DNA of 64,000 bases from Pseudarthrobacter siccitolerans (GCF_030823375.1 NZ_JAUSXB010000001.1:4278001-4342000); one strand, 5' to 3'; positions 32,830 to 45,107 are shown, counted from the first letter of the stretch. The notes: a model not told the origin generated them from the sequence alone. Numbers and translations are program-made.

Positions 32830-34437
32830 ATGGAGACCCTTGCCACCCGGCTCGATGCAACTGCCGAGGCATATGCATCCAACCGTGACGCCCAGCTGGA
32901 ACTCAGCGAAGAGCTGCGGAAGAAACTGGCTGACGCAGTCCTCGGCGGACCGGAGAAATCCAGGCAGCGCCACGTGGCCAGGGGGAAGCTGTTGCCGCGC
33001 GAACGCATCGACCAGCTGCTGGATGACGGCAGCCCGTTCCTGGAAATTGGCCCGCTCGCAGCCAACGGGATGTACAACAACGAGGCCCCGGGCGCGGGAG
33101 TGATTGCCGGCATCGGACTGGTCCACGGCCGCCACGTGCTGGTGATCTCCAACGACGCCACGGTCAAAGGCGGAACCTATTATCCAATGACCGTCAAGAA
33201 GCACCTCAGGGCCCAGGAGATCGCCCTTGAAAACCGGTTGCCCTGCATTTACCTGGTGGACTCCGGCGGCGCCTTCCTGCCCAAACAGGATGAGGTCTTT
33301 CCGGACCGCGACCACTTCGGCCGGATCTTTTACAACCAGGCGCGGCTGTCCGCGGCCAAGATTCCGCAGATCGCCGCGGTGATGGGCTCCTGCACCGCCG
33401 GCGGAGCCTACGTTCCCGCCATGAGCGACGAAACGGTGATCGTCCGTAACCAGGGCACCATCTTCCTGGGTGGTCCGCCGCTGGTAAAGGCTGCAATCGG
33501 GGAGATCGTCAGCCCGGAAGAACTGGGCGGTGGGGAAGTGCACTCAAGGATCTCCGGTGTGACGGACCACCTTGGTGAAAATGACGAACATGCGCTGCAG
33601 ATTATCCGGGACATCGTGGCCACGCTGCCGCCTCCCGCATCGTCCGCGTGGGAGGTGGGCGCCGCCGTCGAACCCGCCGCGGACCCGGACGGGCTCTATG
33701 GTGCGGTGCCCACGGACGTCAACGCCCCCTACGACGTCCACGAGGTCATTGCCCGGCTGGTTGACGGCAGCCGGTTCCACGAATTCAAGAAGGAGTACGG
33801 CACCACCCTGGTGACCGGGTTCGCCCGGCTGCACGGCCACCCGGTGGGCATCGTGGCCAACAACGGTGTGCTGTTCAGCGAGTCCTCGCTCAAAGGTGCG
33901 CACTTCATCGAACTGTGCGACCAACGCGGGATCCCGCTGGTGTTCCTGCAGAACATCTCCGGGTTCATGGTGGGCAAGGACTCTGAACAAGGCGGCATCG
34001 CCAAAAACGGCGCCAAGATGGTCACCGCCGTCGCTACCGCGCGGGTGCCCAAACTGACGGTGGTCATCGGCGGTTCCTTTGGCGCCGGCAACTACTCCAT
34101 GTGCGGCCGTGCGTACTCGCCGCGGTTCCTGTGGATGTGGCCGGCGGCCCGCATCTCCGTGATGGGCGGCAACCAGGCGTCCAGCGTCCTGGCCACCGTC
34201 AAACGTGACCAGTACGAAGCGGCCGGCCAGGAGTGGTCCGCCGAGGATGAGGAAGCCTTCAAAGCCCCCATCCGCCGGCAATACGAGGACCAGGGCAGCC
34301 CGTACTACTCCACGGCGCGGCTGTGGGATGACGGCGTGATAGATCCCGCCGACACCCGGACCGTCCTGGGCCTGGCCCTGGACGTTGTGTCCCGCACCCC
34401 GCTGCCGGAAACCTCCTTCGGCCTCTTCAGGATGTGA
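32830..34437 (+). CDS. mccB: acyl-CoA carboxylase beta subunit (methylcrotonoyl-CoA type)
   Basis: The carboxyltransferase subunit moves CO2 from carboxybiotin to an acyl-CoA, here probably 3-methylcrotonyl-CoA from leucine. 535 residues, with two crotonase-like halves: [40 protein letters not shown] and [20 protein letters not shown] in the first, and [20 protein letters not shown] and [20 protein letters not shown] in the second. GGAFLPxQ and SGFMVG point to the methylcrotonoyl/geranoyl-CoA branch rather than propionyl-CoA. ATG 32830 fits the family; the upstream frame to 32308 crosses the TetR gene. Confidence 0.9.
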   Translation: METLATRLDATAEAYASNRDAQLELSEELRKKLADAVLGGPEKSRQRHVARGKLLPRERIDQLLDDGSPFLEIGPLAANGMYNNEAPGAGVIAGIGLVHGRHVLVISNDATVKGGTYYPMTVKKHLRAQEIALENRLPCIYLVDSGGAFLPKQDEVFPDRDHFGRIFYNQARLSAAKIPQIAAVMGSCTAGGAYVPAMSDETVIVRNQGTIFLGGPPLVKAAIGEIVSPEELGGGEVHSRISGVTDHLGENDEHALQIIRDIVATLPPPASSAWEVGAAVEPAADPDGLYGAVPTDVNAPYDVHEVIARLVDGSRFHEFKKEYGTTLVTGFARLHGHPVGIVANNGVLFSESSLKGAHFIELCDQRGIPLVFLQNISGFMVGKDSEQGGIAKNGAKMVTAVATARVPKLTVVIGGSFGAGNYSMCGRAYSPRFLWMWPAARISVMGGNQASSVLATVKRDQYEAAGQEWSAEDEEAFKAPIRRQYEDQGSPYYSTARLWDDGVIDPADTRTVLGLALDVVSRTPLPETSFGLFRM

Positions 34438-36662
34438 GCCGGATGACCACGCCTTCCCTCACCAGCACCCCCACGGCCCGCAAGCCGCTCTTCGGGACAG
34501 TCCTCGTGGCCAACCGCGGCGAGATCGCCTGCCGGGTGATCCGTACCCTTCGCGCCCTGGGCATCCGTTCGGTCGCCGTTTACAGCGATGCCGACGCCGG
34601 TGCCCGGCACGTGCGCGAAGCTGACACTGCCGTGCGGATCGGCCCCGCCGCGGCAACAGAGAGCTACCTGAAGATTGAGGCCATTGTCGACGCCTGCCTC
34701 AGGACCGGAGCCGAAGCCGTGCACCCCGGCTACGGCTTCCTGAGCGAAAACGCCGAGTTCGCCCGCGCCCTGGACCAGGCCGGCATCACCTTCATCGGCC
34801 CCGGCGTGGACGCGCTGAACATGATGGGGGACAAGATCCGCTCCAAGAACCACGTATCCGGTTACGGCGTCCCCGTGGTCCCCGGGGTGGCGCAGCCGGG
34901 TATGACGGACCAGCAGCTGGTCCAGGCCGCCGACGCTGTGGGATTTCCGCTGCTGATCAAGCCGTCCGCGGGCGGCGGGGGCAAGGGCATGCACGTGGTG
35001 GAACGCGCGGAGGACCTCCAGACGACGCTTGCCACTGCCCGGCGCGTTGCCGCAAGCGCGTTCGGCGATGACACGCTTTTCCTGGAACGCCTGGTGTCCA
35101 CGCCACGGCACATCGAAGTGCAGGTGCTCGCCGACAACCACGGCAACGTCATCCACCTGGGCGAGCGTGAATGCTCGCTGCAGCGGCGGCACCAGAAAGT
35201 CATCGAGGAGGCGCCCTCGCCACTGCTTGAAGCGCATCCGGAGGGCGGCTCCATCCGCGCCCGCATCGGCGAAGCCGCCTGCAACGCTGCCCGCAGCGTC
35301 AATTACAGCGGCGCCGGAACGGTGGAGTTCCTCGTCTCAGACGAGGCGCCGGATGAGTTCTACTTCATGGAGATGAACACCCGGCTGCAGGTGGAGCATC
35401 CGGTCACCGAGATGGTCACCGGGGTGGACCTGGTCGAATGGCAGGTCCGGATCGCGGCCGACGAGGAACTCACGCTCCGGCAGGCCGACGTCGAACTTAA
35501 CGGGCATGCCGTGGAGGCACGCGTTTACGCCGAGGTGCCCGAGAAGAACTTCCTGCCGTCCACGGGGACGGTGCTCCTCCTGGATGAGCTGCCCGCGGGG
35601 ACGGCAGGCACGGGGACGGCCGGTACAGGGACAGTCCGGGTGGATTCCTCCCTCGTGGAGGGGCTGCAGCTTTCCGCCAGCTACGACCCCTTGATGTCCA
35701 AGGTCATCGCCTGGGGCAGCGACCGCGCCGCCGCCCTCGACACGCTGGACACGGCGCTCGGCGGCTACACAGCCTTGGGGCTCGACACCAACGTCGAATA
35801 CCTGCGGCTGCTGATCAACGATTCCGACGTCCGCGCCGGCCGCCTCGACACGGGCCTGATCGAACGAAAACTTCCGGATCTCGCCTTCCGCCGCGCAGCC
35901 GATGCCGAACTCGTCGCAGCGGCGCTCTTCACCCTTGCTGCAGAGGGGCAGGAGAACACGCCGGCCCCCGGCCCGTGGCACACCCGCAACGGCTGGCGGC
36001 TGGGCACCCCGGCACCCCGCCGGATCAGCCTGGGAACGGCCGACGGCGGCATTGCAACTCTGCGCATCAGCGGCAACACTGGCGCGGGCCCGGCAGGGAA
36101 CGGAGAGGTGACGGTTTCGGTGGACGGCGGGCCGGCCCGCCAGGCCCGGCTGGAGCTTCACGCGCGCGGGCAGGCTGTCCTGACCCTGGACGGGCGCAGC
36201 ATTACCTACTCGTTGGCACCGGTCTTCCGGGAAGCCGTAAGCCCTGCCGGTGGACCCCCCATAAACCCCGCGCCCGCAGGACTGTTCCTCGGAAATGGCG
36301 GCTGGTCCTGCCGGCTCGAGGTACTGACCCGGGAGTCGCGGCTTGAGCGGGTGCTCGCAGCCATCCAGCGCGAGGAGGGCGCTGCCGACCCGGCCGTACG
36401 TTCGCCCATGCCGGGAACGGTGGTGTCCGTTCCGGTCATTGACGGGGATGCCGTCATCACGGGGCAGGTGCTCGTTTCCGTGGAGGCGATGAAGATGGAG
36501 CACCAATTGCTGGCTCCGCTGGATGGAACAGTGCATCTCAGCACCCGGCCGGGTGACCTGGTCAAGGCGGACCAGGTGCTCGCCACCATTCATCCGCATC
36601 CCGCCGCTGACAGCAGCACCAACCCCGCAGACACAATCGCAACCCCAGGCAAAGGAGCCTAG
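34434..36662 (+). CDS. mccA: biotin-dependent acyl-CoA carboxylase alpha subunit
   Basis: Biotin carboxylase plus biotin carrier in one chain. [39 protein letters not shown], the ATP-grasp loop [40 protein letters not shown] and [19 protein letters not shown] are all present. The biotinyl domain has [20 protein letters not shown] (biotin Lys about 687). 742 residues is long; an inserted Gly/Thr repeat (GTAGTGTAGTGT, about residue 391) lies at the edge of the carboxylase C-domain. GTG 34434 overlaps the mccB stop; ATG 34443 is an equal alternative. Confidence 0.92.
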   Translation: MSRMTTPSLTSTPTARKPLFGTVLVANRGEIACRVIRTLRALGIRSVAVYSDADAGARHVREADTAVRIGPAAATESYLKIEAIVDACLRTGAEAVHPGYGFLSENAEFARALDQAGITFIGPGVDALNMMGDKIRSKNHVSGYGVPVVPGVAQPGMTDQQLVQAADAVGFPLLIKPSAGGGGKGMHVVERAEDLQTTLATARRVAASAFGDDTLFLERLVSTPRHIEVQVLADNHGNVIHLGERECSLQRRHQKVIEEAPSPLLEAHPEGGSIRARIGEAACNAARSVNYSGAGTVEFLVSDEAPDEFYFMEMNTRLQVEHPVTEMVTGVDLVEWQVRIAADEELTLRQADVELNGHAVEARVYAEVPEKNFLPSTGTVLLLDELPAGTAGTGTAGTGTVRVDSSLVEGLQLSASYDPLMSKVIAWGSDRAAALDTLDTALGGYTALGLDTNVEYLRLLINDSDVRAGRLDTGLIERKLPDLAFRRAADAELVAAALFTLAAEGQENTPAPGPWHTRNGWRLGTPAPRRISLGTADGGIATLRISGNTGAGPAGNGEVTVSVDGGPARQARLELHARGQAVLTLDGRSITYSLAPVFREAVSPAGGPPINPAPAGLFLGNGGWSCRLEVLTRESRLERVLAAIQREEGAADPAVRSPMPGTVVSVPVIDGDAVITGQVLVSVEAMKMEHQLLAPLDGTVHLSTRPGDLVKADQVLATIHPHPAADSSTNPADTIATPGKGA

Positions 36663-36664
36663 CC

Positions 36665-37828
36665 ATGGCAGGTTTTGAACTCAGCGAGGAATACCAGGAC
36701 CTCAGCAACACCGTCCGCGAATTCGCCGACGAAGTGGTGGCCCCGGTATCGGCCAAGCACGACGAGGAGCACAGCTTCCCGTACGAGGTGGTCAAACAGA
36801 TGGCCGAGATGGGCCTTTTCGGACTGCCCTTCCCGGAAGAGTTCGGCGGGATGGGCGGGGACTACTTCGCACTGGCCCTCGCGCTGGAGCAGCTGGGCCG
36901 GGTGGACCAGTCGGTGGCGATCACCCTCGAAGCCGGCGTGTCCCTGGGCGCCATGCCCGTCTACCGTTTCGGCACCGAGGAGCAGAAGCAGGACTGGCTG
37001 CCCCTGCTCGCGTCCGGCCAGGCGCTCGCCGGCTTCGGCCTGACTGAACCGGAGGCAGGATCGGACGCCGGCGGCACCAAGACCCACGCCCGGCGGGAAG
37101 GCGGCGAGTGGGTGATTAACGGCAACAAGGAGTTCATCACCAACTCGGGCACGGATATCACCCGCCTCGTCACCGTCACCGCCGTCACAGGGCAGAAGGA
37201 ACGCGGGGACGGGTCAATCCAGAAGGAGATCTCCACCATCCTCGTGCCCACCGACACGCCCGGCTTCAAGGCCGAGAAGCCGTACAACAAGGTGGGCTGG
37301 AACGCCTCGGATACCCACCCGCTGACCCTGAAGGACGTCCGCGTCCCGGAAGCCAACCTCCTGGGCGTGGAAGGCCGCGGTTACGCCAACTTCCTGTCCA
37401 TCCTTGACGAGGGCCGCATCGCCATCGCAGCCTTGGCCACCGGTGCCGCCCAGGGCTGTGTGGACCTGTCGGTCAAATACGCCAAGGAACGCAGTGCCTT
37501 CGGCCACCGGATCGGCAAGTACCAGGCCATCTCGTTCAAGATCGCCCGCATGGAAGCAAGGGCGCACACAGCCCGCCTTGCCTACTACGATGCGGCGTTC
37601 CGCATGCTCGCCGGAAAGCCGTTCAAGACCCAGGCGGCCATCGCTAAGATGGTCGCAGGCGAGGCGGCCATGGACAATGCGCGGGATGCCACCCAGGTGT
37701 TCGGCGGCTATGGCTTCATCAACGAGTTCACCGTGGCACGCCACTACCGCGACTCCAAAATCCTTGAAGTGGGGGAGGGCACCACGGAGGTCCAGCTGAT
37801 GCTGATCGCCCGCGAACTGGGTCTGTAG
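36665..37828 (+). CDS. acyl-CoA dehydrogenase (isovaleryl-CoA type by context)
   Basis: 387 residues, FAD-dependent. It shows [20 protein letters not shown] (about residue 121), [40 protein letters not shown] and the C-terminal [20 protein letters not shown] with catalytic-type Glu in [16 protein letters not shown]. Three bases separate it from mccA. In the M. tuberculosis leucine operon the same position is held by FadE19. Its likely role is oxidation of isovaleryl-CoA to the substrate of MccAB, but other short branched acyl-CoAs remain possible. Confidence 0.88.
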   Translation: MAGFELSEEYQDLSNTVREFADEVVAPVSAKHDEEHSFPYEVVKQMAEMGLFGLPFPEEFGGMGGDYFALALALEQLGRVDQSVAITLEAGVSLGAMPVYRFGTEEQKQDWLPLLASGQALAGFGLTEPEAGSDAGGTKTHARREGGEWVINGNKEFITNSGTDITRLVTVTAVTGQKERGDGSIQKEISTILVPTDTPGFKAEKPYNKVGWNASDTHPLTLKDVRVPEANLLGVEGRGYANFLSILDEGRIAIAALATGAAQGCVDLSVKYAKERSAFGHRIGKYQAISFKIARMEARAHTARLAYYDAAFRMLAGKPFKTQAAIAKMVAGEAAMDNARDATQVFGGYGFINEFTVARHYRDSKILEVGEGTTEVQLMLIARELGL

Positions 37829-37893
37829 TAACCGGGACTGTAGCAACCGGGTTTGGATGGACAGGGACTGTAGCCGGCCTGAAAGGATCACCG

Positions 37894-38745
37894 ATGATTA
37901 ACAAGGTTGTTGCCACCGCCGAGGAAGCCGTGGCGGACATCCCGGACGGTGCTTCCTTGGCCGTGGGCGGTTTCGGTCTGTGCGGCATCCCGGTCACCCT
38001 CATCGACGCCCTGCACAAGGCAGGAACTTCGGAGCTGGAAACGGTGAGCAATAACTGCGGCGTGGACGACTGGGGCCTGGGCATCCTGCTGCGCGACGGC
38101 AGGATCCGCCGCACCATCAGCTCCTATGTCGGCGAGAACAAGGAGTTCGCCCGGCAGTACCTGGCGGGCGAACTTGAGGTGGTCCTCACGCCGCAGGGGA
38201 CGCTGGCCGAAAAACTCCGTGCCGGCGGTGCCGGTGTTCCGGCTTTCTACACGAAGGCGGGGGTGGGCACGCAGGTGTCCGAGGGCGGCCTGCCGCAAAA
38301 GTACGACGCCGAGGGCCGGGTTGCGATCGCGTCCGCACCGAAGGAGGTGCGCTCCTTCGCCGGAGTCGACTACGTGCTGGAGGAGGCGTTGACTCCGGAT
38401 TTCGGGCTGGTCCATGCATGGAAGGGCGACCGGCACGGGAACCTGGTCTTCCACGCCACGGCCATGAACTTCAACCCTCTCTGCGCCATGGCGGGCCGGA
38501 TCACCATTGCCGAGGTGGAGGAACTGGTGGAGCCGGGAGAGCTGGACCCGGAACACATCCATACCCCCGGGATCTTCGTCCAGCGCGTGGTCCTGGCCGC
38601 CAATGCCGCGAAACGCATCGAGAAGCGGACAGTCGCCCTCGCGCAGCCCGCGGGGAGCGGCACTTATCCGAAGGCTTCCAACCCAAACGTCTCCAACCCG
38701 AACGTCTCCAACCAGACCGGCAGCACCCCGCAGGCAGGAGCTTAA
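37894..38745 (+). CDS. scoA: 3-oxoacid CoA-transferase subunit A
   Basis: The alpha subunit of a family I CoA-transferase that moves CoA from succinyl-CoA to acetoacetate or a related acid. 283 residues: [75 protein letters not shown] and [20 protein letters not shown]. The C-terminal 45 residues are unusual, with the repeat [11 protein letters not shown], whose DNA carries a small tandem duplication (38693-38726). It lies 65 bases after the acyl-CoA dehydrogenase in the same operon. Confidence 0.92.
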   Translation: MINKVVATAEEAVADIPDGASLAVGGFGLCGIPVTLIDALHKAGTSELETVSNNCGVDDWGLGILLRDGRIRRTISSYVGENKEFARQYLAGELEVVLTPQGTLAEKLRAGGAGVPAFYTKAGVGTQVSEGGLPQKYDAEGRVAIASAPKEVRSFAGVDYVLEEALTPDFGLVHAWKGDRHGNLVFHATAMNFNPLCAMAGRITIAEVEELVEPGELDPEHIHTPGIFVQRVVLAANAAKRIEKRTVALAQPAGSGTYPKASNPNVSNPNVSNQTGSTPQAGA

Positions 38746-38747
38746 CC

Positions 38748-39508
<761 letters not shown>

Positions 39509-39512
<4 letters not shown>

Positions 39513-40105
39513 GCAGTGAGAACGGGGTTTCGACCGGCTCAACCACCGGCAACGGGGTTTCGACGGGCTCAACCACCGGCTCTGACACGGGGGAGCGGCG
39601 CGTCATTGAGCAGCGCGGGCTGTACTTCGATGAGCTGGAGCAGGGGGTGCTGTACGCCCACCGGCCCGGCCGGACGGTCACCGAGGCGGACAACGTCCTG
39701 TTCACCACCCTCACCATGAACACCCAGGCCCTGCATCTCGATGCGGCCTGGAGCGCCGGGCAGCCGTTCGGCCAGCGGCTGGTCAACTCGATGTTCACCC
39801 TGTCCACAGTGGTGGGCCAGTCCGTGTCGCAGCTGACGCAGGGAACCATCATCGCCCAGCTGGGCCTGACTGACGTTTCCTTCCCGCATCCGCTGTACCA
39901 CGGCGACACTCTCTACACCGAGACCGTGATCAGCGGGAAGCGGCTCTCCTCGTCCCGGCCCGGCCAGGGCATCGTCACAATGGAGCACACCGGCCGCAAC
40001 CAGGACGGCACCGTGGTGGCACTGGCCAAACGCAGCTGCCTGATGTGGACCCGTGAAGCGCACCGGCAGCAGGCCGGCGGCGAAAGGGGCACAATACCGG
40101 TATGA
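39509..40105 (+). CDS. MaoC-family acyl-CoA hydratase
   Basis: A hot-dog-fold enoyl-CoA hydratase of 198 residues. The core reads [60 protein letters not shown] and [20 protein letters not shown]. The M. tuberculosis relative (Rv2499c) sits in the same gene order and is reported to hydrate itaconyl-CoA; 3-methylglutaconyl-CoA is another plausible substrate. The first 27 residues are not part of the fold: they are two copies of [10 protein letters not shown] encoded by a 30-bp DNA repeat. A GTG at 39554 or later could give a shorter protein, but the ATG couples well to scoB. Confidence 0.87.
39521..39580. repeat. in-frame 30-bp tandem repeat at start of MaoC gene
   Basis: Two units (39521-39550, 39551-39580) encode [10 protein letters not shown] twice. 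The DNA contains GGTTTCGACCGGCTCAACC and GGTTTCGACGGGCTCAACC, each one mismatch from the reverse complement of the bkdC repeat core. The same element therefore lies in opposite orientation in a different frame. Confidence 0.88.
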
Positions 40106-40941
40106 CCTTTGTGATGGGCCCCGCCCTGCTTTTCTGCCCTGCCGACCGGCCGGAGCGCTACCAGAAGGCTGCCACCCGCGCGGACGCCGTGATCCTCGAC
40201 CTTGAGGACGCCGTGGCCCCCGGGGATAAGCAACGAGCCCGCGGTGCTATCCTGGCCCAGTTGGGGACCACGGGTGTGGAACCGGAGCTCGAACCCAGCT
40301 GCACCATTGTCAGGGTCAATCCCGTTGGTACCGCGGACTTCGAAAAGGATCTTCACTGCCTGGCCCACACGCCCTACCGCACGGTGATGCTGGCCAAGGC
40401 CGAATCGGCCGAACAGCTTAAGGCGCTGGAGGGCTACCATGTGATCGCGCTGTGTGAAACGGCCTTGGGCGTGCTCAACGCCCCGGCCATCGCCGCCGCT
40501 CCCAACGTGGTGGGCCTGATGTGGGGAGCGGAGGACCTGCTGGCCACCCTGGGAGGTACCTCCAGCCGGACCGACGACGGCGGCTACCGGGCGGTGGCGC
40601 TGCACGCCCGCTCCAGCGTCCTGCTGGCCGCACGCGCTTTTGGCAAGGAAGCGGTGGATGCCGTGTACACCAATATCCCCGACCTCGACGGACTCGCTGC
40701 CGAAGCAGCTGATGCCGTGGCCTCCGGCTTCAGCTCCAAAGCGTGCATCCACCCCGACCAGGCCGCCGTGGTCCGCAAGGCTTATGCACCAACTGACGAC
40801 GAGGTTGCCGCCGCTCAAGCGCTCCTGGAAGCGGCAGTGTCGGCTGGATCGGGAGTCTTCCAGTACCAGGGAAAGATGATCGACGGACCCATCCTCAAGC
40901 ATGCCCAGGAGATCATCCGCCGCGCCGCTGCGGGCGCATAA
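40102..40941 (+). CDS. CitE-like beta-hydroxyacyl-CoA lyase
   Basis: A TIM-barrel aldolase of 279 residues in the HpcH/HpaI-CitE superfamily. GPALLFCPADRPERYQKAAT opens the barrel, DAVILDLEDAVAPGDKQRAR carries the metal-binding acidic residues, and VALCETALGVLNAPAIAAAP, LMWGAEDLLATLGG and SGFSSKACIHPDQAAVVRKA follow. The same position in M. tuberculosis holds Rv2498c, reported to cleave hydroxymethylglutaryl-CoA and citramalyl-CoA. It would close the leucine pathway here, since no classical HMG-CoA lyase is seen in the window. Its ATG overlaps the MaoC stop. Confidence 0.88.
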   Translation: MTFVMGPALLFCPADRPERYQKAATRADAVILDLEDAVAPGDKQRARGAILAQLGTTGVEPELEPSCTIVRVNPVGTADFEKDLHCLAHTPYRTVMLAKAESAEQLKALEGYHVIALCETALGVLNAPAIAAAPNVVGLMWGAEDLLATLGGTSSRTDDGGYRAVALHARSSVLLAARAFGKEAVDAVYTNIPDLDGLAAEAADAVASGFSSKACIHPDQAAVVRKAYAPTDDEVAAAQALLEAAVSAGSGVFQYQGKMIDGPILKHAQEIIRRAAAGA

Positions 40942-40970
40942 CCCGGCACGAAGGCATCGCGGACGTTCAG

Positions 40971-42449
40971 CTACCGTTGCCGTCCCTGCGGCCGCCGCAG
41001 CGAAACGGGCGGAATTGGCTCGTGGATCAGCGTCCGCACCCAACGGTTCCCCGTTTCCCGGAACTCCTTCCGCGTTGAGAACCGGTAGTGGTAGCTGCGC
41101 ACGCGCACCAAATGCGGGGCCACGCCGTCGAACGGGTCATCACGGAGGAGCCGCAGCATCTGGCGGTCCGCCTCCAGCAGCTTGCCCAGGAAGGCGTAAA
41201 ACCACTCCTCGTGGACAGTCCGCAACGGCAGGAACCACATCAGCCAGTCCAGCCGCAGGTGGTAGGGCGCCCACTGCCGGGGGAGCCGCCGAAGGTTCCC
41301 GGGCTTGCCTTTGAAGCCGTATTCGCGCCAGTCCGAGGAGTCGTCCGGCTCGTCGTCAAGCGTTCCCTCCACGACGATTTCGATGCGCTGCTTCGTCACC
41401 GATCCGAACGCCCCGTATGTGTTGACCAGCTGCCAGCGGTTGAAGCTGGCGTTCATCAGCTGGCGTTTGGAGAACAGGTTCCGCAGGGGCCAGTAACTGA
41501 GGATCACCAGCAGCAGGGTGGCCGCCAGGGTGATCACGAGCCACCACAGCGGGGTCTCCCGGTCCACGCCCGGGTCGCCGTGCCAGTCCAGCGGGATCAC
41601 CGGGAACACGGCGTGGGCCGCCGGGTCGCTCACCGCGGCGAAGGCCAGCACAATGGCGATCCAGTTCAGCCAGGCGAAGTTCCCGGTGGCCACGAGCCAC
41701 AGCTGGGTGGCGATGACCACAGCCGCTGCCACGCTGGCAACGGGTTGCGGCGCGAACAGGAAGAAGGGCACCACGAGCTGGGCGAAATGGTTGCCCAGGA
41801 CTTCCACCTTGTGCAGGGGCTTGGGCAGCAGGTGCGCCTGCCGGCTCAGGGGCCCGGGCATCGGCTGCGTCTCATGGTGGTAGTACAGGGCGGTCAGGTC
41901 GCGCCATTCCCTGCCGCCGCGGATCTTGATCATTCCCGCGCCGAATTCCAGCCGGAACACGAGCCAGACAATCAGGATCAGGATGGTGCGCGGCGGCTCA
42001 GTCTGGTTGGAACCCAGGAAGGCCACCGTGAACCCCGACTCCAGCAACAGCATTTCCCAGCCGAAGCCGTAGAACGTCTGGCCCACGTTCACCACGGACA
42101 TGTAGAGCAGCCACAGGGCCAGGAACGCAATCAGCGGAACCCAGGGCGGCCCGAGCTGCGGGATCCCGGCCACGAGCAGGGCCGCTATCAGAAGCCCCGC
42201 CGCGCACACCCAGCGCAACAGCCGGTCGGAATACCGCCAGCGGAAAAGGGTGGGCCGGCGCAAACGGCTGAACCCCGCAAGGTACTCCGGCACCGGCAAA
42301 AGGCCCCGCTCACCCAGCAACGCCGGGAACTGGTTCAGCGAGGACAGGAACGCAACAAAATACAGTGCTGCCACCCCGCGCTGCAGCACCTGCCGGGCGA
42401 ACTCGTACTCCGGCGCATCAAACCATGAGAGCCAGTCCACGCAATCCAC
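40971..42449 (-). CDS. lipase maturation factor family membrane protein
   Basis: 492 residues. It starts WLSWFDAPEYEFARQVLQRG and has at least eight membrane helices, a GQTFYGFGWEMLLLESGF segment, LIVWLVFRLEFGAGMIKIRG, and the C-terminal soluble half with YGAFGSVTKQRIEIVVEGTL, YGFKGKPGNLRRLPRQWAPY and RLDWLMWFLPLR. These match the LMF1 family, which in animals helps lipases fold in the ER; bacterial members are of unknown function. Family assignment is firm and role is open. It is convergent with the CitE gene and divergent from dxr. Confidence 0.85.
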   Translation of the reverse strand: MDCVDWLSWFDAPEYEFARQVLQRGVAALYFVAFLSSLNQFPALLGERGLLPVPEYLAGFSRLRRPTLFRWRYSDRLLRWVCAAGLLIAALLVAGIPQLGPPWVPLIAFLALWLLYMSVVNVGQTFYGFGWEMLLLESGFTVAFLGSNQTEPPRTILILIVWLVFRLEFGAGMIKIRGGREWRDLTALYYHHETQPMPGPLSRQAHLLPKPLHKVEVLGNHFAQLVVPFFLFAPQPVASVAAAVVIATQLWLVATGNFAWLNWIAIVLAFAAVSDPAAHAVFPVIPLDWHGDPGVDRETPLWWLVITLAATLLLVILSYWPLRNLFSKRQLMNASFNRWQLVNTYGAFGSVTKQRIEIVVEGTLDDEPDDSSDWREYGFKGKPGNLRRLPRQWAPYHLRLDWLMWFLPLRTVHEEWFYAFLGKLLEADRQMLRLLRDDPFDGVAPHLVRVRSYHYRFSTRKEFRETGNRWVRTLIHEPIPPVSLRRPQGRQR

Positions 42450-42513
42450 GTTACGCCCGGCCCTGCTGGGGTCAAGGCGCTGCGGGTCAAGGATGGTGCG
42501 CGATACTTAACCA

Positions 42514-43698
42514 ATGCAGCCACGCAAGATCGCCCTCCTCGGATCCACCGGCTCCATCGGCACCCAGGCGATTGACGTCGTCGACGGCGCCCCGCACCTT
42601 TTCGAAGTGGTGGCGCTCAGCGCCGGGGGAGGAAACCTCGAACTCCTCGCCCGCCAGGCCGTCCACACCGGCGCCCGCGCCATCGGCATTGCCGGCGGGG
42701 ACGCCGGCCAACTCGCGACGCTCGTGGCCGACGCCGCTGCCGCAGCAGGCAAGCGCGGCTACCGGCCCGAGATCTTCGCCGGGCCGGACGCCTCCACCAG
42801 GATCGCCGAAGCCGAGGCGGATGTGGTGCTCAACGGCATCACCGGATCCATTGGACTCGCACCGACGCTCGCGGCGCTGAAGTCCGGCGCCACGCTCGCC
42901 CTGGCGAACAAGGAATCCCTGATTGTGGGCGGCGAACTGGTCAAGGCTGCTGCCAGTGAAGGCCAGATCGTTCCCGTGGACTCGGAGCATTCGGCCATCG
43001 CCCAGTGCCTGCGTTCCGGGTCGGCAGAAGAGGTGGACAAACTGATCCTTACGGCCTCCGGCGGCCCTTTCCGGGGCCGGAACCGGGAGGAGCTGCACGA
43101 CGTCACGCCGCAGGAGGCGCTGGCGCACCCCACCTGGGACATGGGGGTCATGGTCACCACAAACTCCGCCACCCTCGTCAACAAAGGGCTGGAAGTGATC
43201 GAGGCTCACCTGCTCTTCGACGTGCCGCTGGACCGGATCGACGTGGTGGTCCATCCCCAGTCCGTGGTGCACTCCATGGTCCAGTTCATTGACGGATCCA
43301 TCATTGCGCAGGCCTCGCCGCCGGACATGCGCCTCCCCATAGCGCTGGGCCTGGGCTGGCCGGACAGGGTCCCCAAAGCGGCCGCTGCCTGCGACTGGAC
43401 CCAGGCCGCAACCTGGACCTTCGAGCCCTTGGACGTATCCGCCTTCCCGGCGGTGGATCTTGCCAAGGACGCCGCGAAGCAGGGCAGCACGTTCCCCGCA
43501 GTCTTCAACGCCGCCAACGAAGAAGCCGTCACGGCGTTCCACGCGGGCCGCATCCGGTTCACTGACATCGTGGACACCATCGCGGCCGTTCTCAGCGAAC
43601 ACCCAGGGTCCTCCGGGCTGACGGTGGAATCCGTACTGGATGCTGAGAGCTGGGCACGTGCGCGCGCCAATGAACGTTTAGCAGTCAGCAGTCTCTAA
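42514..43698 (+). CDS. dxr: 1-deoxy-D-xylulose 5-phosphate reductoisomerase
   Basis: The second step of the MEP pathway to isoprenoids, NADPH dependent. 394 residues: the nucleotide-binding [19 protein letters not shown] (residues 5-23), [35 protein letters not shown] with metal ligands, [40 protein letters not shown] and [19 protein letters not shown]. It is followed 18 bases later by rseP, the usual actinobacterial arrangement with ispG further along. The start ATG fits the family exactly. Confidence 0.97.
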   Translation: MQPRKIALLGSTGSIGTQAIDVVDGAPHLFEVVALSAGGGNLELLARQAVHTGARAIGIAGGDAGQLATLVADAAAAAGKRGYRPEIFAGPDASTRIAEAEADVVLNGITGSIGLAPTLAALKSGATLALANKESLIVGGELVKAAASEGQIVPVDSEHSAIAQCLRSGSAEEVDKLILTASGGPFRGRNREELHDVTPQEALAHPTWDMGVMVTTNSATLVNKGLEVIEAHLLFDVPLDRIDVVVHPQSVVHSMVQFIDGSIIAQASPPDMRLPIALGLGWPDRVPKAAAACDWTQAATWTFEPLDVSAFPAVDLAKDAAKQGSTFPAVFNAANEEAVTAFHAGRIRFTDIVDTIAAVLSEHPGSSGLTVESVLDAESWARARANERLAVSSL

Positions 43699-43716
43699 GG
43701 AAGCAGCAATACCTCC

Positions 43717-45048
43717 ATGACCCCCGTTCTCCTTTTTGTTCTCGGTGTCGTCTTTGTGGCCATCGGCATCGCGGCCTCCATCGCGCTTCACGAGGTGGGC
43801 CACCTCCTGCCCGCCAAGCTCTTCAGGGTCCGCGTCACCAAATACATGATTGGCTTTGGCCCTACCCTGTGGTCGCGGCGGAAGGGCGAAACCGAGTACG
43901 GCGTGAAGGCGATCCCCTTGGGCGGCTACGTGTCCATGATTGGGATGTACCCGCCCAACAAGGAGGACGGAACGGTCCGCCCGTCCAGCACGGGGATGTT
44001 CCAGACCTTGGCCACCGAAGCCCGGTCCATGGCGCACGAGGAAGTGGGGCCGGGCGATGAAAACCGCGTTTTCTACCGGCTTCCGGTGTGGAAGAAGATC
44101 ATCGTTATGCTCGGCGGTCCGGCCATGAACATAGTCCTCGGTGTGATCCTGACGGCCGTCCTGCTGATGGGATTCGGTATGGCCACAGCTACCACCACCA
44201 TCTCTGATGTTTCCAAATGCCAGGTAGCCGCGGGTGAGACGGTGGATCCGGATTCCGCCGACTGCCAGCTCACCCCGGCCGCCGCTGCCGGCCTGAAACC
44301 GAATGACACTGTCACCTCCTTTGACGGCAAGACGGTCACCAGCTGGGACCAACTGACCGAGTGGATCCGTTCCTCCGCCGGGCGCGAGGTAGCGATCACC
44401 GTCGAGCGTGACGGCTCACCCGTGTCCACCACCGTGACCCCCGTGCTGTCCGCCCGGCCCATCATCGGTGCGGACGGCCGGCAAGCGAAGGACGACGGCG
44501 GCAATCTCCTTTACCAGGACGTCGGCTTCCTCGGCATTGGTGCGCAGACCAAACTCGTGGCCCAGCCGGCGTCGTCCGTCCTGCCCATGGCCGGCGAAAA
44601 CATCAAGCAGGTGGCCGGCGTGATTCTTAACCTTCCTGCCCGGGTGGTGGGCGTGGCGAAGGCTGCCTTCAGCGAGGAACCACGGGACCCCAACGGCCCC
44701 ATCAGCGTGGTGGGCGTCGGCAGGGTGGCCGGTGAAGTCGCCGCCATGGAGGAGATCCCCGTCCAGTCTCGGGTGGCCACCCTGATCGGACTGCTGGCCG
44801 GGCTCAACTTTGCGCTGGCGGTCTTCAACCTAGTCCCGCTGTTGCCGCTCGACGGCGGGCACGTTGCGGGCGCGCTCTATGAAGGGGCCCGGCGCAAGGT
44901 GGCCAAACTGTTCGGCAGGCCGGACCCGGGAGCGTTCGATATAGCCAAGCTCCTCCCGGTGACCTACGTGGTGGCCGCGTTGCTGATGGGCATGAGTGCA
45001 CTGCTCATTTATGCCGACATCGTGAAGCCGGTGAACCTCTTCGGCTGA
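43717..45048 (+). CDS. rseP: RseP-type site-2 intramembrane metalloprotease
   Basis: 443 residues of the M50 family (Rip1-like in mycobacteria), cleaving membrane-embedded regulators such as anti-sigma factors. The zinc motif HEVGH is in TM1 (IALHEVGHLLPAKLFRVRVT, about residues 25-29). A periplasmic PDZ domain covers about residues 150-260 (AAAAGLKPNDTVTSFDGKTV, SWDQLTEWIRSSAGREVAIT). The third metal ligand is in NLVPLLPLDGGHVAGALYEG near the C-terminus. At least four helices are present. It is in the dxr-rseP-ispG order. Confidence 0.95.
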   Translation: MTPVLLFVLGVVFVAIGIAASIALHEVGHLLPAKLFRVRVTKYMIGFGPTLWSRRKGETEYGVKAIPLGGYVSMIGMYPPNKEDGTVRPSSTGMFQTLATEARSMAHEEVGPGDENRVFYRLPVWKKIIVMLGGPAMNIVLGVILTAVLLMGFGMATATTTISDVSKCQVAAGETVDPDSADCQLTPAAAAGLKPNDTVTSFDGKTVTSWDQLTEWIRSSAGREVAITVERDGSPVSTTVTPVLSARPIIGADGRQAKDDGGNLLYQDVGFLGIGAQTKLVAQPASSVLPMAGENIKQVAGVILNLPARVVGVAKAAFSEEPRDPNGPISVVGVGRVAGEVAAMEEIPVQSRVATLIGLLAGLNFALAVFNLVPLLPLDGGHVAGALYEGARRKVAKLFGRPDPGAFDIAKLLPVTYVVAALLMGMSALLIYADIVKPVNLFG

Positions 45049-45107
45049 TACTGGAGGTACGTCGAGGGGCAGGCCAGCCACCCCCCGCCTGGAGAGAGGT
45101 GGACACA

